Shown: positions 45,001 through 56,694, counted from the first letter of the stretch. The stretch is 64,000 nucleotides of DNA from Tuctoria greenei (GCA_036927565.1 JAYESD010000004.1:88788942-88852941), one strand, 5' to 3'. Translations and numbers: made by a program. Notes: a model not told the origin generated them from the letters alone.

Positions 45001-46519
45001 GTTATAGTGGAGTTGAGACCAGTGGCCCCCAGGCGAAGCACCTTTGTAACCGCGGATGGCCCCTCTGTACAAATAATTGCTAATCAATTTGGATTCATGT
45101 TTTGCTTTTTGGATTGTCTTGTGCTTCTCAACCTGTCGCTCCGAGTCCTTAGCTGTGTAATGGCTTGAAGAATTTTGCCGAGTACGTTAGTTTTTGAGGA
45201 ACCAACGAACGCACAGTTGACATGGCCGATCTCTTATCAATTGACGTCCTGCCTATGAAACCCCTCTAGAGGCCCCCTGGTAGATGTGGTCAGATGGCTA
45301 GGCACACCTACCAATTGATCGCAGGATGTCTTCGACGGGCCCTAGCACAGTGGGGGAGTTTTAATGGTGCCGAAGCTGGATGCTCCGCCGTCGCCCACTA
45401 TCGTCGACAGCAGGCCCCTTGGGAGGTGCTAGAGCTGGATGCTTCAATGTCGCCCACCATCGTCGTAGAATCGTCGACAGCAAGCCCCTTGTGTGGTGCT
45501 GGAGTTGGCTGCTCTGACGACACCCACCATCATCGCAGAGTCATTGCGGCAGGCCCCTTGGGAGGTGCCGGAGTTGGATTCTTCGGTGTTGCCCACCATC
45601 AACACGTAGAAACATCGACGGCGGGCCCCTGGCTGGTAGGAAACCAAGGAAACCTTATTAGCAGCAAGAGTGGGATGAGGGAGCGTATGTTGCTGCTGCT
45701 GGTTGTGCTGTAGTGGTGTCTATCAACATGTAGAAAAGTTAGACACCACTCGTCTATCTTGCCGATGTTGCTGCTGGTTGTGCCCGAACCGACCTGCTTC
45801 GTATGTCCTGCACACATGAGAGGGGGCATAATTTTTTGCTCGTCAGCCATTTTTCCCTACTCTTTAGTTTTGCTACGTCTTAGAGTCCAGGGCTGGTACG
45901 CGGGGCTTGGGTAATTCAGTGCTATAGCGCTCGGGATCCGGCTCCCGCCTTACTCAGGGTGTGAGCCTTCTGGACCTCAGTACTTAGCCGTAGCAGTGGG
46001 AGGCAAAAAGCGCATGCTTAGGGTACAGGACCAAAGTAAGCAGCCTGCGCGCCCTGGACCTCTAGCTCGGCATAGGCTTTTCATGGGGGACCATCTGGCG
46101 CCACATGGCCCCATGTAAAAGAGCAGCCGTGAAATCTCAAAACACACTGCAGGTACCTCAAACAAGTCCGCCTTCAGCATGGGTGCATAACTCCACTAGG
46201 GATGATATAGAGAAAAATTCACCAGGTATATGACGATAATATACGAAAAATGAGAATAAGTTGATGAGCACCAAATTTTATGAACATTAGAGAAAATAGA
46301 GAGTAATACTGTTATTCTTTTAAAATTGGCATTCATAGTAAGAGACTAGCTTTACAATAAGGCAAACGACCCACTCCGGTTTGCAAGGGAGGTAGAGTGT
46401 TCATGCTTAGTGTATAGGACCAAGCTAAACGCCTGAACACTCTGGACCTATTCCCCCAAGAGCTTGGTTGTCCTAAGTGTTGTTCCTTGGCACCATGACA
46501 CCCTACGCTGTCCTACCAT
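45001..46519. other. Tat A non-coding region between antisense ORF and pol end
   Basis: No supported gene. It contains a four-copy tandem repeat (separate entry) and several GAGCCTTCTGGACCTC-like tracts. The minus-strand pol frame ends near 46520-46540. Confidence 0.5.
45362..45636. repeat. Imperfect ~65-bp tandem repeat, four copies
   Basis: Copies share the order GGTGC-YGRAGYTGGATGCT, then GTCGCCCACCATCGTC, then GACAGCAGGCCCCTTGGGA. Unit length varies about 60-70 bp. Non-coding by stops in most frames; related repeats are common in Tat spacers. Confidence 0.7.
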
Positions 46520-46875
46520 CATGCTTAAGGGTAGAACTTACGGAGGGATGGGGAGGGGCTCTCCTTCTTTCAAGGCCAGGCGGACGCACCCGGGGCGGGA
46601 TACCTGTGTGACTCGGAAGGGGCCCTGCAAGCTAAGGGAGAGTTTGTACGCCCCTTCTCAAGAAAGTATTTGCCGCATCACCAAATCGCCCGTCTGGAGC
46701 TCTCTACTCCGCACGAACCGTTCCTAGTAGCAACGGAGCGCCTGTTGGTACCGTGCGTTTCAGATGGTAGCATGCCACCTTCCATCGTCGATGAGGTCGA
46801 CATCTTCACGTCGAAGCTGGTCCTATGCAGTTTTGTCGAATGTTCGGACCCGGAGGGAGCCGACCGCGATCTCTG

Positions 46876-46919
<44 letters not shown>

Positions 46920-47640
46920 CGGGGGGGGGGGGGGGGGGGTGGCCTTGGCCCTATACATCAGGAAGAAAGGTGTTTCTCTTGTGGCTCGACTGGGTGATGT
47001 CCGACTCCCCATAGGGAACATGGAAGCTCGTCAACCCACTTGGCACCATGCTTATCCAAGATGTCATACGTTCGTGTCTTGAGGCCCCTAAGTATCTCAT
47101 CGTTGGCCCTTTCAACTAGACCGTTGCTCTTAAGGTGAGCCACGGACGCATAACAAATTTGGACGCCAAGGTCTTCGTAGCAGTCTTGGAATGATGCACT
47201 AGTTAATTGGGTCCCGTTGTTGGTGATGATCGAGTTCGGGACCCCGAACCTACAGATGATCGACTTGAACTTGACTACGGACTCCATGTTGATGTTGATC
47301 ATCGGGGCTGCCTCCGGCCACTTGTTGCACTTGTCTACAGCTACGTAGAGGAACCGATACCCTCCGATTGCCCTGGGGAAGGGTCCCAGGATGTCCAGCC
47401 CCTAGACTGAGAATGGCCAGGAGGGTGGGATCATCTACAGTGTTTGGGCCGTAGTGCGAATCTTCTTGGCATGGAACTGGCACGCCTTGCACTTTTTCAC
47501 CAACTTGACGACGTCTTGGAGTGCTGTTGGCCGGTACAAACCATGCTGGAAGACTTTACCAACCAGCGTGTGGGAAGCAGCATGATTATCGCACTCTTCT
47601 TTGTGGATCTCTACTAGAAAGCCACAACCCTCCTCCTAAG
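46520..47640 (-). pseudogene. Tat A integrase, carrying a poly-G insertion
   Basis: Minus strand: VGKVFQHGLYRPTALQDVV (zinc-binding region), CKACQFHAKKI, GLDILGPFPRAIGGYRF, KSIICRFGVPNSIITNNGTQ and GLVERANDEILRGLKTRTYD. The last two contain the second and third acidic positions region (Asn replaces the usual Asp in ITNNGTQ). After FMYRAKA a tract of over 60 C (minus strand) replaces the conserved VLP segment, then LRVRTFDKTA, a stop and DQLRREDVDLIDDGR follow. Pol ends near 46540. Many stops. Confidence 0.8.
46877..46942. repeat. Poly-G tract (43 G, C, 19 G, T, GG)
   Basis: G43 at 46877-46919, C at 46920, G19 at 46921-46939, T at 46940, then GG. It interrupts integrase homology. It could be a true homopolymer expansion or a sequencing/assembly artefact. 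Confidence 0.95.
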
Positions 47641-48620
47641 TTATGCACCATATTTAGGACGGCAATGGCGCGATGCTGGGAGATGTCTCCTTCTACCAGC
47701 ATGTAGTGTTTCGCCATACGATATGCTCAGCGGATACATGTTTCCTGAAGGATGTTGTCCATTAGGTAGTCCCAAATTTCCATGATCCATGCATCGGGAC
47801 TCTCGTGAGCTCTTGGATATTGGGCACCGGGTGAACAGGGGCCCCCGGTGAAGCACAAGAGCCTCTATGGGCTCCATGGTTGCAGGGCCGCCGAGGTCAC
47901 CAGCTCCGAGGTGTTGCGCTCACCTTCATCGTTAGGCACTGCAAGCATACCAGTTGGTCGCACTAATCTCCTGCCAAAGACACCTTGAGGAACCGGGGCC
48001 CGGTGTACGCCATTGTTGACAAAGCGTTGGCAATGGAGTTGTCAGTGCAAGGCACGTGGCAGAGGTCCAAAGCCTCAAAATTAGCTTCCAGCTTCTTGAC
48101 ATGCAGCAGGTACGCTACAAGGTGAGGGTCGTTGCAGCAGCATTGTTCCCGAACCTGGTTGATGATCAGCTAAGAGTCTCTCTTGACCAGCATCTGCTGG
48201 ACACTGAGACCCTGCGCAGCTGTTAGTCCGAAGATGAGGGCTTCATACTCCGCCATGTTGTTGGTCGCCTTAAAGTCAAGGTGCATCGCGTACTTGGACT
48301 ACTCCCTTGTTGGCGAGGTGAGCAGTACACCGGCTCCGGCTCCTTGCTTCCACGATGAACCATCAAAGAAGAGTGTCTAGTGGGTTCCAGTTAGCATCGA
48401 TGCCCTAGGCTTCGACTCGCTGATTTCTAGGCCCCCCGGGTTGCTTGGTGAGGGAGTCCAATCAGCAACGTAATCCGCTAGTGCTTGGCTCTTGATTGCA
48501 TGCCGCAGCAAGAAGTCGAGCTCGAACTCCGCCAGTTCCACCTGCCATTTGGCGATGTTGCTAGTCGCGTTGGGGTTGCGGAGCACCGCCCCTAGTGGGA
48601 ACGAGGTCACCATTGAAACT
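47641..48620 (-). pseudogene. Tat A RNase H
   Basis: Minus strand: VTSFPLGAVLRNPNATSNIA (RT-RNase H connection), WQVELAEFELDFLLRHAIKS, SQALADYVADWTP, FKATNNMAEYEALIFGL with catalytic-type Glu, QVREQCCCNDPHLVAYL, then a stretch into integrase. The matching Tat B segment has VTSFPLRAILHNPNSTRNIA. Several nonsense codons. Confidence 0.78.
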
Positions 48621-48699
48621 CTGTGTGCCTAAAAGTAATCGTGGAGCTTCCTCGACGCGATTAGCACCGCATACAGTAACTTGTGTACTTCAAGGTACC

Positions 48700-49010
48700 T
48701 TGTTTTTGCTTCATGAGGACTTTACTTATGAAGTAGATCGGGCGTAGGATGGTCTGGACCCTCCTCGTAGAATCCGGTGCATCCACTTCCATCTAGTCTG
48801 GGCCTAGAGACTCCGTGTTGTTTGAACCCGCGGCGTCCTCTGGGGTTGGCACCTCGAGGTTTCTTGATCTCCGGGGCCCTCTGGGGGGACTCGGGTACCC
48901 TTCGGGGGCTGGGACCCGGAGGCAACTTGGTTGTCGGGGCCCCCTGCGCTCTCCAAGCCTTGGGCTCAAAATCAGCAACAGGGCCCCGTCTGTCTCTTGA
49001 GGCTATTGGG
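48700..49010 (-). other. Tat A proline-rich segment between RT and RNase H
   Basis: Minus-strand reading gives VPAPEGYPSPPRGPRRSRN and nearby PSPRRVPESPQRAPE, low-complexity and without resemblance to RT or RNase H. Tat B carries a low-complexity insertion at the same place (54180-54530). Confidence 0.55.
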
Positions 49011-49799
49011 CACCAGGTAATTTTGCCACCAAGACCATGCTTACCACTTCTATTGTGGCGGCGATGTAGAGGTTTAGTGATGGGTAGTGACGTAAGCTTG
49101 CAGGATGCCTTTTCTACCTCATCAGTCTAGACGAATAGTCCATACTAGTGCAGCAGTTTGAAGAATGGGTGGACCCATTCAGCCAGTCTAGAGATAAATT
49201 GGCTGAGCGCTGCCAAGCAACCTGCAAGCTTCTGTACATCCTTGATGTGGGATGGAGGCCGCATTAACTCTATCGCCTTGATCTTCTCTGGGTTTTCCTT
49301 GATCCCCAGTGTGAGACCAAGAAACCAAGGAGCTTCCAAGCCTTCACTTCGAACACACACTTGTCGGGGCTAAGCTTTGTGTGTGTGGTCCATAATCTAT
49401 CAAAGACTAGGCGAGGTTGTCTAACAATGATGTATGTGTCTGGATTTTGACAACGATATCGTCGATGTACACCTCTACCGGGTCCTGAATGAGGTTCCCA
49501 AATGTTTTATGCATGGAACTAACAAAGTTAGGGAGGGCATTTGTTTGACTATAAGGCATGGAGACATAGCAGTAAAGGTCATCTACTGTTATAAATGCGG
49601 TATGCTCCTCATCCTCTCTAGACATGAGGATTTAGTGGAACCCCGAATAAGCATCTAGAAAGCAGAGTAGACGCATCCTGAGGTTGAATCTATGATTTGA
49701 TCTATCCTAGGGAGAGGGAAAGGATCTTTAGGACATGCCTTATTGAGACTGGTGTAGTCGATGCACACCCGAAGCATCCCTCCAGCCTTGGTGATGACG
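49011..49799 (-). pseudogene. Tat A reverse transcriptase, C-terminal part
   Basis: Minus strand: EDEEHTAFITVDDLYCYVSMPY, PNFVSSMHKTFGNLIQD, VEVYIDDIVVKIQTH with the catalytic DD, then IKDVQKLAGCLAALSQFISR. Homology is interrupted at 49800 by Tat B and resumes at 62628. Confidence 0.82.
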
Positions 49800-49804
49800 A
49801 CAGG

Positions 49805-50664
49805 TGTCGATACCCTGCGTAGCGGGTACCCCTTAGTACCGCGAAGAGTACAAGGAAGTTCTACCTCTCAGAGTTGAAGGTCTCCTCAGGCCCCACATGT
49901 CACATTGCACCCGACCCGCGCCCCTCATATGGGTAGCTCCTGGGTCAACACGTGTAAAGGAAAACCGGAACTAAGCTACCATCAGAGAGGAGCTCTAGTG
50001 CCGACACGTGTACAACGACCCCGAACCTAACCGCAGCGGAGAGGAGCTCCGGTGCCGACACGTGTATAGTAGCCCCGGATCTAACCTTCTGTAAGGGAAA
50101 GCTCCAGATCCTCCACGTGTTGAGCCTTTGGACCTTCATCGACACATACACTGGCAGATCTCCTTCAACACAAACAATGAAGAGTAATTAAAGCGGCAAT
50201 TACAAGATTAAATTATGTGTCGTTAATTTTATATTAACGACACGCGATCAGAGCACTGTTAATAGGGGTAACGCAGCCATTAAGGCACGCTATCCCACTA
50301 TTAATCATGCTCAATACTCTTTAGACAGTGTATTAGGCTATTAAATACGCCAGGGCCACATGTCTGGCCAAGCAAGCTTTGTAACGGTCAGTCCTTAGAA
50401 CTATAAAAGGGTTGTGCCGCACGTACCCAAGATAATCTGATCTCAGCTGAGCTGATCCAAGCTAACAGGCATACTAGTGAACAGACTCATACAATACAAC
50501 ACAAACCCCGTGGATTAGGATGTTACACTCAGGCGGCCCGAACTACGTAAATCTTTGGTGTCATCATCTTGATCTGGATCTCTGTGTACCCCAACCATAA
50601 CAAGAACCTCCGCGGGCTGCTCCTTAGCAGGTCCGGGGGAAGTGTCGTTTCAAACACTTCGACA
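49805..50664 (+). repeat. Left LTR of Tat B
   Basis: 860 bp. Four CACGTG G-boxes at 49949, 50005, 50059 and 50114, about 55 bp apart, lie upstream of TATAAAAG at 50402-50409. It differs from the right LTR at many positions, several percent by eye. Confidence 0.92.
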
Positions 50665-50685
50665 TTTTGGCACGCCAGGTAGGGG
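50665..50685 (+). other. Primer-binding site of Tat B
   Basis: TTTTGGCACGCCAGGTAGGGG directly follows the LTR. The Tat A site (minus strand, TTTGGCACTTCAGGTAGGGG) is nearly the same, linking the two families. Confidence 0.75.
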
Positions 50686-50703
50686 ATGTCCTGAGATCAC
50701 AAG

Positions 50704-51912
50704 ATGGCGAATTCAGATGTTGGATCCTCCAATGGCAACCACGCAGGAAAACCTGCCAGAGGCAATCCCTCCAACATCCAACAACCAGCAGGTGCCATTG
50801 TTCTAGCAGGAACTATGGGACCACAGCCACCATCTGTTCCGACAAACCATGCTGGTCATTAAGATGGGGCATCTGCGTCGATCATTGCATCGACAAAAAA
50901 TAACCCTGAGCATGCACTTATTGTTATGCGAGCTCTCCTACAACACCCACCGCCTCCAGGTGCACCCCACGGTGCTATGGAACAGTGGAGAGTCGATGTT
51001 GACCATCTGGTCACAGCTGCGGCTGCCGGTATCATCAATCAAGGTCCTCCCCCTTCGGGACGAGCACCATCACAACAACGGACCTTCTTCGGCCGACATG
51101 GCCCACAAGTCTCGCAAAAAAGGGGACGTGTTGCCTCCCAGCAGGTGACTTCACTACCTCCCGGGGCACGATGCACCCATACCATCACCAGGATTCCGAC
51201 TCATGATCTGCGGTCGGAACTAGATCGCCGATACCGACAGTTGGACAGTCGTGTCCATATCGAGTGTGCTCGTGAAAGACGAGAGGCTTGAAACAACCCA
51301 GCTCCTTAGGGAGTAGGAGGATTCTGTTCTGCCCTGGCCATGCTTTTACGCATGGTCAGATGGCCACAAAAGTTTCGGCCTCACTTGCCGGAAAAATTCG
51401 ACGGGACTGTCAACCCTGCCGAATTCCTTCAAATCTACTCTACTGACATATTGGTAGCGGCAGGAGATGAGGTTGTGATGGCCAATTACTTCCCAGTGGC
51501 TTTAACTAGGACTGCAAGGTCTTAGTTCATAAGTTTGCCACCCAACTCCATTAATAGTTGGGCAGAACTATGCCAGCAGTTCGCTGCCAACTTCGGGAGT
51601 ACTTACACCTGGCCTGGCACTGAATTGGATCTATTTGCTGTAAAGCAGACATCGAGGGAATTGCTGCGATCCTTCATCTAGCAGTTTTCTGAGGTACGGA
51701 ATATTATTCCTTCAATCTCGAGCTCCTCTGTTATCGTTGCATTAAGACAGGGTGTTCGAGATAAGAAGATGTTGGAGAAGCTAGCTATTAAAGAAGTTAC
51801 TAGCGTCACGAAACTCTTCAGCCTAGCCAACAAATGTGCTAGAGCTGCGGAGGGCCGTGAAATGCATTCTAAGCTAGCTCCGGAGGCCAACCAGAAGTCA
51901 TCCAAAACTTAA
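50704..51912 (+). pseudogene. Tat B gag
   Basis: The ATG at 50704 opens MANSDVGSSNGNHAGKPARG; the frame is interrupted by TAA at 50860-50862 and TGA at 51289-51291, yet continues in the same frame. Conserved gag features are HLPEKFDGTVNPAEFLQIYS, then SWAELCQQFAANFGSTY, LFAVKQTSRELLRSFI and SVTKLFSLANKCARAAEGRE. Further in-frame stops near 51522, 51678 and 51910 are consistent with CAG/CAA to TAG/TAA changes. No zinc knuckle is evident, but a lysine-rich segment and WCPIHKTN (stop) HSLEEY follow. Confidence 0.8.
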
Positions 51913-52803
51913 GCCGCTACCTCTGGTAGTGACATGAAGAAAAAGAGGCCCAACGGCAAAAAGAAGCCATCGGGCGGCGCACCAGCCACTGTTGCTGCCG
52001 CAACCCCTGGAAGCCGAGGGCCACATCTCGAGAAGAGGGCTCATACTTCATCAGAAGACGGCAATAGTTCCAAAGCATGGTGTCCTATTCATAAGACGAA
52101 CTGACACAGCTTGGAAGAGTACCAGAAGGTCCAGAACCATGTCGAGCGCTATAACAAGCGCTGGGAAGAAGCTCATTGCCATCAAAGGGAAGGAAAAAAA
52201 GTCAACAAAGCTCCGGTTGAAGAGGAGCTAGGTTTCCAGGACCCCAAAAAGGTCTTAAAACCCATTTATAGCACTATCGACGACGACTCCGACGTCTCTG
52301 ACAACGAGTGTCAGAAGACCCTGAACACCATCTATGGTGGTTCTTGGGACATCACCTCTCGCCGCATCCTCAAGAGAATGCATCAGGACATGGCCGTGGC
52401 AGCTCCCACTGCTAAGGCGGAGCCACATCGGAAGTGGATGGATACTCCCATAATTTTTGATACTTCGGACAGCCCCCGAAACATGATCGGGGCTGGCCAA
52501 CTCCCGTTGATGGTGTCACCCACCATTAACAATATTAAAATCCACCATGTAATGGTGGATGGAGGTTCCGGGCTAAACCTCATAAGCCTCGAAGCTTTCG
52601 TCAAGCTTCAGCTCCGACCTTCGGACCTTCGCCCTTCTCGACCTTTCTCTGGAGAAGGTCTGGGAACCATTACTCCTCTCAGTTCCATCACACTCCCAGT
52701 GACCTTTGGGACCCGGGAGAACTACAGAACTGAGAGATTGGTCTTCAACGTTGCGCAGATAAGTCTGCCGTTCAATGCCATTTTGGGCAGGCCAGCTTCA
52801 TAA
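51913..52803 (+). pseudogene. Tat B gag end and aspartic protease
   Basis: After KKKRPNGKKKPSGG and WCPIHKTN, an open stretch from 52111 shows YGGSWDITSRRILKRMHQD, IIFDTSDSPRNMIGAGQLPL and the protease active site VMVDGGSGLNLISLEAF (Asp in VDGGS), then ITLPVTFGTRENYRTE and FNAILGRPAS before TAA at 52801-52803. Tat A carries the parallel VLIDGGAGLNLIS. Confidence 0.85.
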
Positions 52804-54180
52804 AAGTTCATGGCCGCATCTCATTATGGCTACTTGGTGTTGAAGATGCCAACACCCACGGGTGTTGTCCGGATCCGCGGAGATCGCACCGTAGGAGTTA
52901 CTGCTCTAGATGAACTCTATGTGCTTACCACAGCGCAAGAGGAACATCTGGTAAGGAGCCAGCTCTGAATCCTCCGAGTATTCATCACAAAGGCTCGACC
53001 AAATTGGTTCCCATCAAGTAGCAACACCAATGTTCCCATCAAGGTCGTCCAAATTGGTTCTGATGCTGCTCAGACTACCCGTATATCGGGGGGTCTGAAC
53101 AGCAAATAGGAACTCGCGCTCATCACTTTCCTCCGGGCTAATTTTGACGTGTTTGCCTGGCAATCGTCACAAATGCCTGGGATCCCTAGGGAGGTGATAG
53201 AGCACAATCTGTAGATTTACCCATACGTACAGCTTGTACACCAGAAGCCCCGGAAGTAATCAATCGAGCGACAAAACATCATCCGATAGGAAATCAAGAA
53301 GTTGCTTGAAGTGGATTCATCCGGGAAGTCTTCCATCCAAAATGGCTGGCAAACCCAGTTGTTGTACCCAAGGCCGGTGGGAAGCTTCGAATGTGTATCG
53401 ACTACACCACCTTTAATAAGGCATGTCCAAAGAATCCATTTCCACTACCTAGAATAGATCAGATAGTGGACTCCACCTCCGGGTGTGATCTATTGTGTTT
53501 CATAGATGCATATTCTTGATATCATCAAATCCAAATGTCTAAGGAAGATGAAGAGCATATTGCCTTCATAAAGGTAGATAGATTGTATTGTTATTCTGCC
53601 ATGCCATTCGGTCTTAAAAATGCTGCTTCAACATTTTTGCGAGCTATGTACAAAACATTTGGAGAGCTAATTAGAGACTTGGTGGAAGTGTATCTTGATG
53701 ACATCGTTGTGAAGATCAAAAATAAGGAGTGACTCCCTGACAACATACAAGCCGTCTTCGACAAGCTGCGCACCACACGCACCGAGCTGAACCCGAACAA
53801 GTGTGTCTTCGGGGATAGCTCCGGGAAGCTTCTGGGGTTCTTGGTGAATCACTGAGGAATTGAAGGAAATCCGGGGAAGATCAAGGCCATAGAAGATATG
53901 CAGCCCCCAACCCGCATTAAAGATGTCCAGAAGCTAACTGGATGCCTAGCTGCGCTAAGCCGGTTTATCTCAAGACTGGTAGAACGGGCGCTACCCTTCT
54001 TCAAACACTTGAGGAAGTCCGGACCGTTTCATTGGTCTAAAGAAGTAGAAAAGGCGTTTCAAGAGCTCAAACAACTCCTCACCACACTACCGATATTGGT
54101 AGTCCCTAATACAGGTGAGCCTTTACTGCTTTTCATCTTGGCAACCACCGAATTTGTCAGTATGGTCCTGGTTGCGGAAA
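52804..54180 (+). pseudogene. Tat B reverse transcriptase
   Basis: RT motifs appear in order through several stops: NIIREEIKKLLEVDFIREV-like sequence near 53275, KLRMCIDYTTFNKACPKNPF near 53385, CFIDAYS (stop) YHQIQMSKEDEEHIAFI, CYSAMPFGLKNAASTFLRAM, VEVYLDDIVVKIKNKE with the catalytic DD, then GFLVNH (stop) GIEGNPGKIKAIEDM and KDVQKLTGCLAALSRFISRL. The frame is nearly intact apart from nonsense codons. Confidence 0.85.
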
Positions 54181-54540
54181 GACCAAAGCCACATCCAATC
54201 CAGGAGTTCAGACCCCTCCGGGAGGGTTCAGAATCACCTGAAGACGTGACTGGGTCACAGCTCCCAGACACAGAACCTCAAAATGAAATGGTAGGAGATC
54301 AACCTCATTCGCCTGAGGAGGTTCACCTGGCTGACCAAAATGATTTCGATCCTCCTAGCGAGGTCCGAGTTGAACAAGAAGGAGTTTTGGACCCCTCCGG
54401 GAGGGTCCAGGAACCACAGCCTGAAGGTCCGGAACCCACCAGCATGGTCCGGGTCGATGGAGAGGAAGCTCCAGATCCTTCTGAAGGGTCCAGACCGTCC
54501 AACGCCCCGTGTACTTCATCAGTGAAGTACTCCACGACGC
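54181..54540 (+). other. Tat B acidic/proline-rich segment between RT and RNase H
   Basis: In frame after FVSMVLVAERPK an open ~115-codon stretch reads REGSESPEDVTGSQLPDTEP, then repeats of the DPSG/DPSE type (VLDPSGRVQEPQPEGPEP). It has no RT or RNase H resemblance. At DNA level the palindrome GACCCCTCCGGGAGGGTYC occurs at 54211-54229 and 54390-54408. Homology to the usual connection resumes at SSVKYSTTPRQD. Confidence 0.6.
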
Positions 54541-55290
54541 CAAGACAAGATACATTGAGGTGCCAAAACTTCTTTACGCAAATCTTATTGCCTCAAGGAA
54601 GCTTCGTCACTACTTCCAAGCCCACAAAATATAAGTGGTAACTTCTTTTCCACTGCGTGCTATTTTGCATAACCCTAATTCTACTAGGAACATTGCAAGG
54701 TGGGCAGCGAAACTGGCCGAATTCAATCCAGAATTCGTGTCAAAACAAGCGATCAAAAGTCAAGCCTTGGCCGACTTTGTGTCAGAGTGGACCCCATATC
54801 CATCAAATCCAGGGGGCCACGGTGAGCAGAAACCAGAACTCAAAGTTTCTGTATTCATCGAGCCTCACTGGACCCTCTACATTGACGGCTCCATGCGAAA
54901 GCAGGGGGCCAGAGCCGGAATCCTTCTCTAGGCTCCAACTGGGGAGAAGGTCAAGTACATGGTACACCTTGATTTCAAGGCAACCAACAACATGGCGGAG
55001 TATGAAGCTCTCATCTACGAACTCAAGGTGGCACTATCTTATGGTGTAACACATCGATTGGTGAAGGGAGATTCACAACTCATTATGAAACAAGTCAAAG
55101 GTGAATGTTCCTGCAACAATTCTCAATTAGCTGCTTACCTCCTTGAAGTCTAGAGGCTTCAGAAGCATTTTGAAGTCCTGGATCTCTACCATATTCAGCG
55201 CCTTCATAACGCTGAAGCCGATGAGCTCTCGACAAAAGCCTCAACTGGAGCTCCGGATCTTGATGGAATCTTCGTCCGGAGGTTGTAAAA
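54541..55290 (+). pseudogene. Tat B RNase H
   Basis: SFPLRAILHNPNSTRNIARW, AIKSQALADFVSEWTPYPS, then RNase H proper: LYIDGSMRKQGARAGILL (stop), FKATNNMAEYEALIYELKVA, VKGDSQLIMKQVKGE and HIQRLHNAEADELSTKA. Catalytic D, E and D are present between nonsense codons. Confidence 0.83.
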
Positions 55291-56694
55291 ACCAACAGCT
55301 CAGCTTTCCGAACCGAGCGACGGAGGCAAGACGAGCACCACGAAGCTGGCAGTCCCAATAGCTCTGCTACCATGGCGTCCACCAAGTGTCGTTGGTGCTG
55401 TCGGAAGCTCTGAGCAACCCAGCACGCAAGACTCAGAAGCTCAAGTTAGCTCCGATGCATAGATCTCAGAGATCTGGAGCTACTTGAAAGATGATATCCT
55501 TCCTAAAGACACTGTATCGGCTGACCACATTGTCAGATTGGCTAAAAGATACACGTTGGTAGAAGGGGATCTCTACCGGCGCGGTGCCAATGGCGTCCTA
55601 ATGCGGTGCATTGCATGGGAAGAAGGTCGGAGCTCCTTGCGGAAATACATGGAGGTGAGTGCGAGAACCATGCTTCTTCTCGCACACTGGTCGGTAAAGC
55701 CTTTCGACATGGTTTTTATTGGCCTACAACACTTCAGGATGCGGTTGAGCTAGTGAAAAAAATGTGAAGCAAGTCAGTGCCACGCAAAACATATTCACAC
55801 ACCAGCTCAATTGCTACAAATGATACCTCCTACATGGCCATTCGCTGTGTGGGGCATAGACATCTTGGGACCTTTCCCATAAGCCGTGGAGGTTACAGGT
55901 TCCTGTATGTCACCATCGACAAGTTCACCAAGTGGTCGAAAGCAATTCTAGTTGTAACAATCAACAAGCAATCAACAATCAAGTTCTTGAAGTCCATTAT
56001 ATGCAGATTTGGAGTTCCAAACAAAGTCATAACTGAGAACGAACCTCAATTCACAAGTTCTGCATTCAAAGAATATTGCAAAGACCTCGACATTCAACTT
56101 AGCTACGCCTCAATAGCTCATCCAGCGAGCAATGGCCAAGCCGAGAGAGCAAATGCAGAAATCTTAAAAGGACTCAACACACGCACATATGAGCGCTTGA
56201 AAAACCACGGAGCTAACTGGATTGAGGAGCATCCATCTACATCATGGGCGAACAGGACAACTCCAAACCTGTCATCCGGGGAAACTCCATTATTCATGGT
56301 GTACGGAGCTGAAGCGGTCCTTCCTCCGGAAATCACCTTGGGGTCCCTCTGGGTCCGGACCTTCAACGAAGCCACACAGGACCAGCTCCGGCATGAAGAC
56401 CTTGACCTCGTTGAAGAGGGAAGGTGCCAAGCAGCTATTCAGAATGCACGTTATCGCCAAGTGCTCCGGCGCTATAATTAAAGTCATGTGCACAACTGAC
56501 AACTCGAGGAAGGAGATCTGGTGCTTCGGAAGATACTAACTCGTGAAGGAATGAACAAACTTTTCCCCAGCTGGGAAGGTCCATTCCAATTGATCAAAGT
56601 ATCCCGACCCGGATGCGTTCGCTTGGCAACTGATGATGGGACTCCACTTCCAAATCCTTGGAACATTGAGCACCTCCATAAGTTTTATGCTTAG
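55291..56694 (+). pseudogene. Tat B integrase
   Basis: Begins after a serine-rich link: KDDILPKDTVSADHIVRLAK, a zinc-binding region read in a second frame near 55650-55790 (a frameshift), then GIDILGPFPISRGGYRFLYV, KSIICRFGVPNKVITENEPQ (Glu-Asn where Asp-Asn is usual) and NGQAERANAEILKGL, MVYGAEAVLPPEITLGSLWV, LEEGDLVLRKILTREG and WNIEHLHKFYA. It closes with TAG at 56692-56694. Several stops. Confidence 0.82.

Noticed and set aside
46670..47021. Glycine-run and proline-run ORFs
   Set aside because: They are products of the poly-G tract; flanks are integrase remnants on the minus strand.
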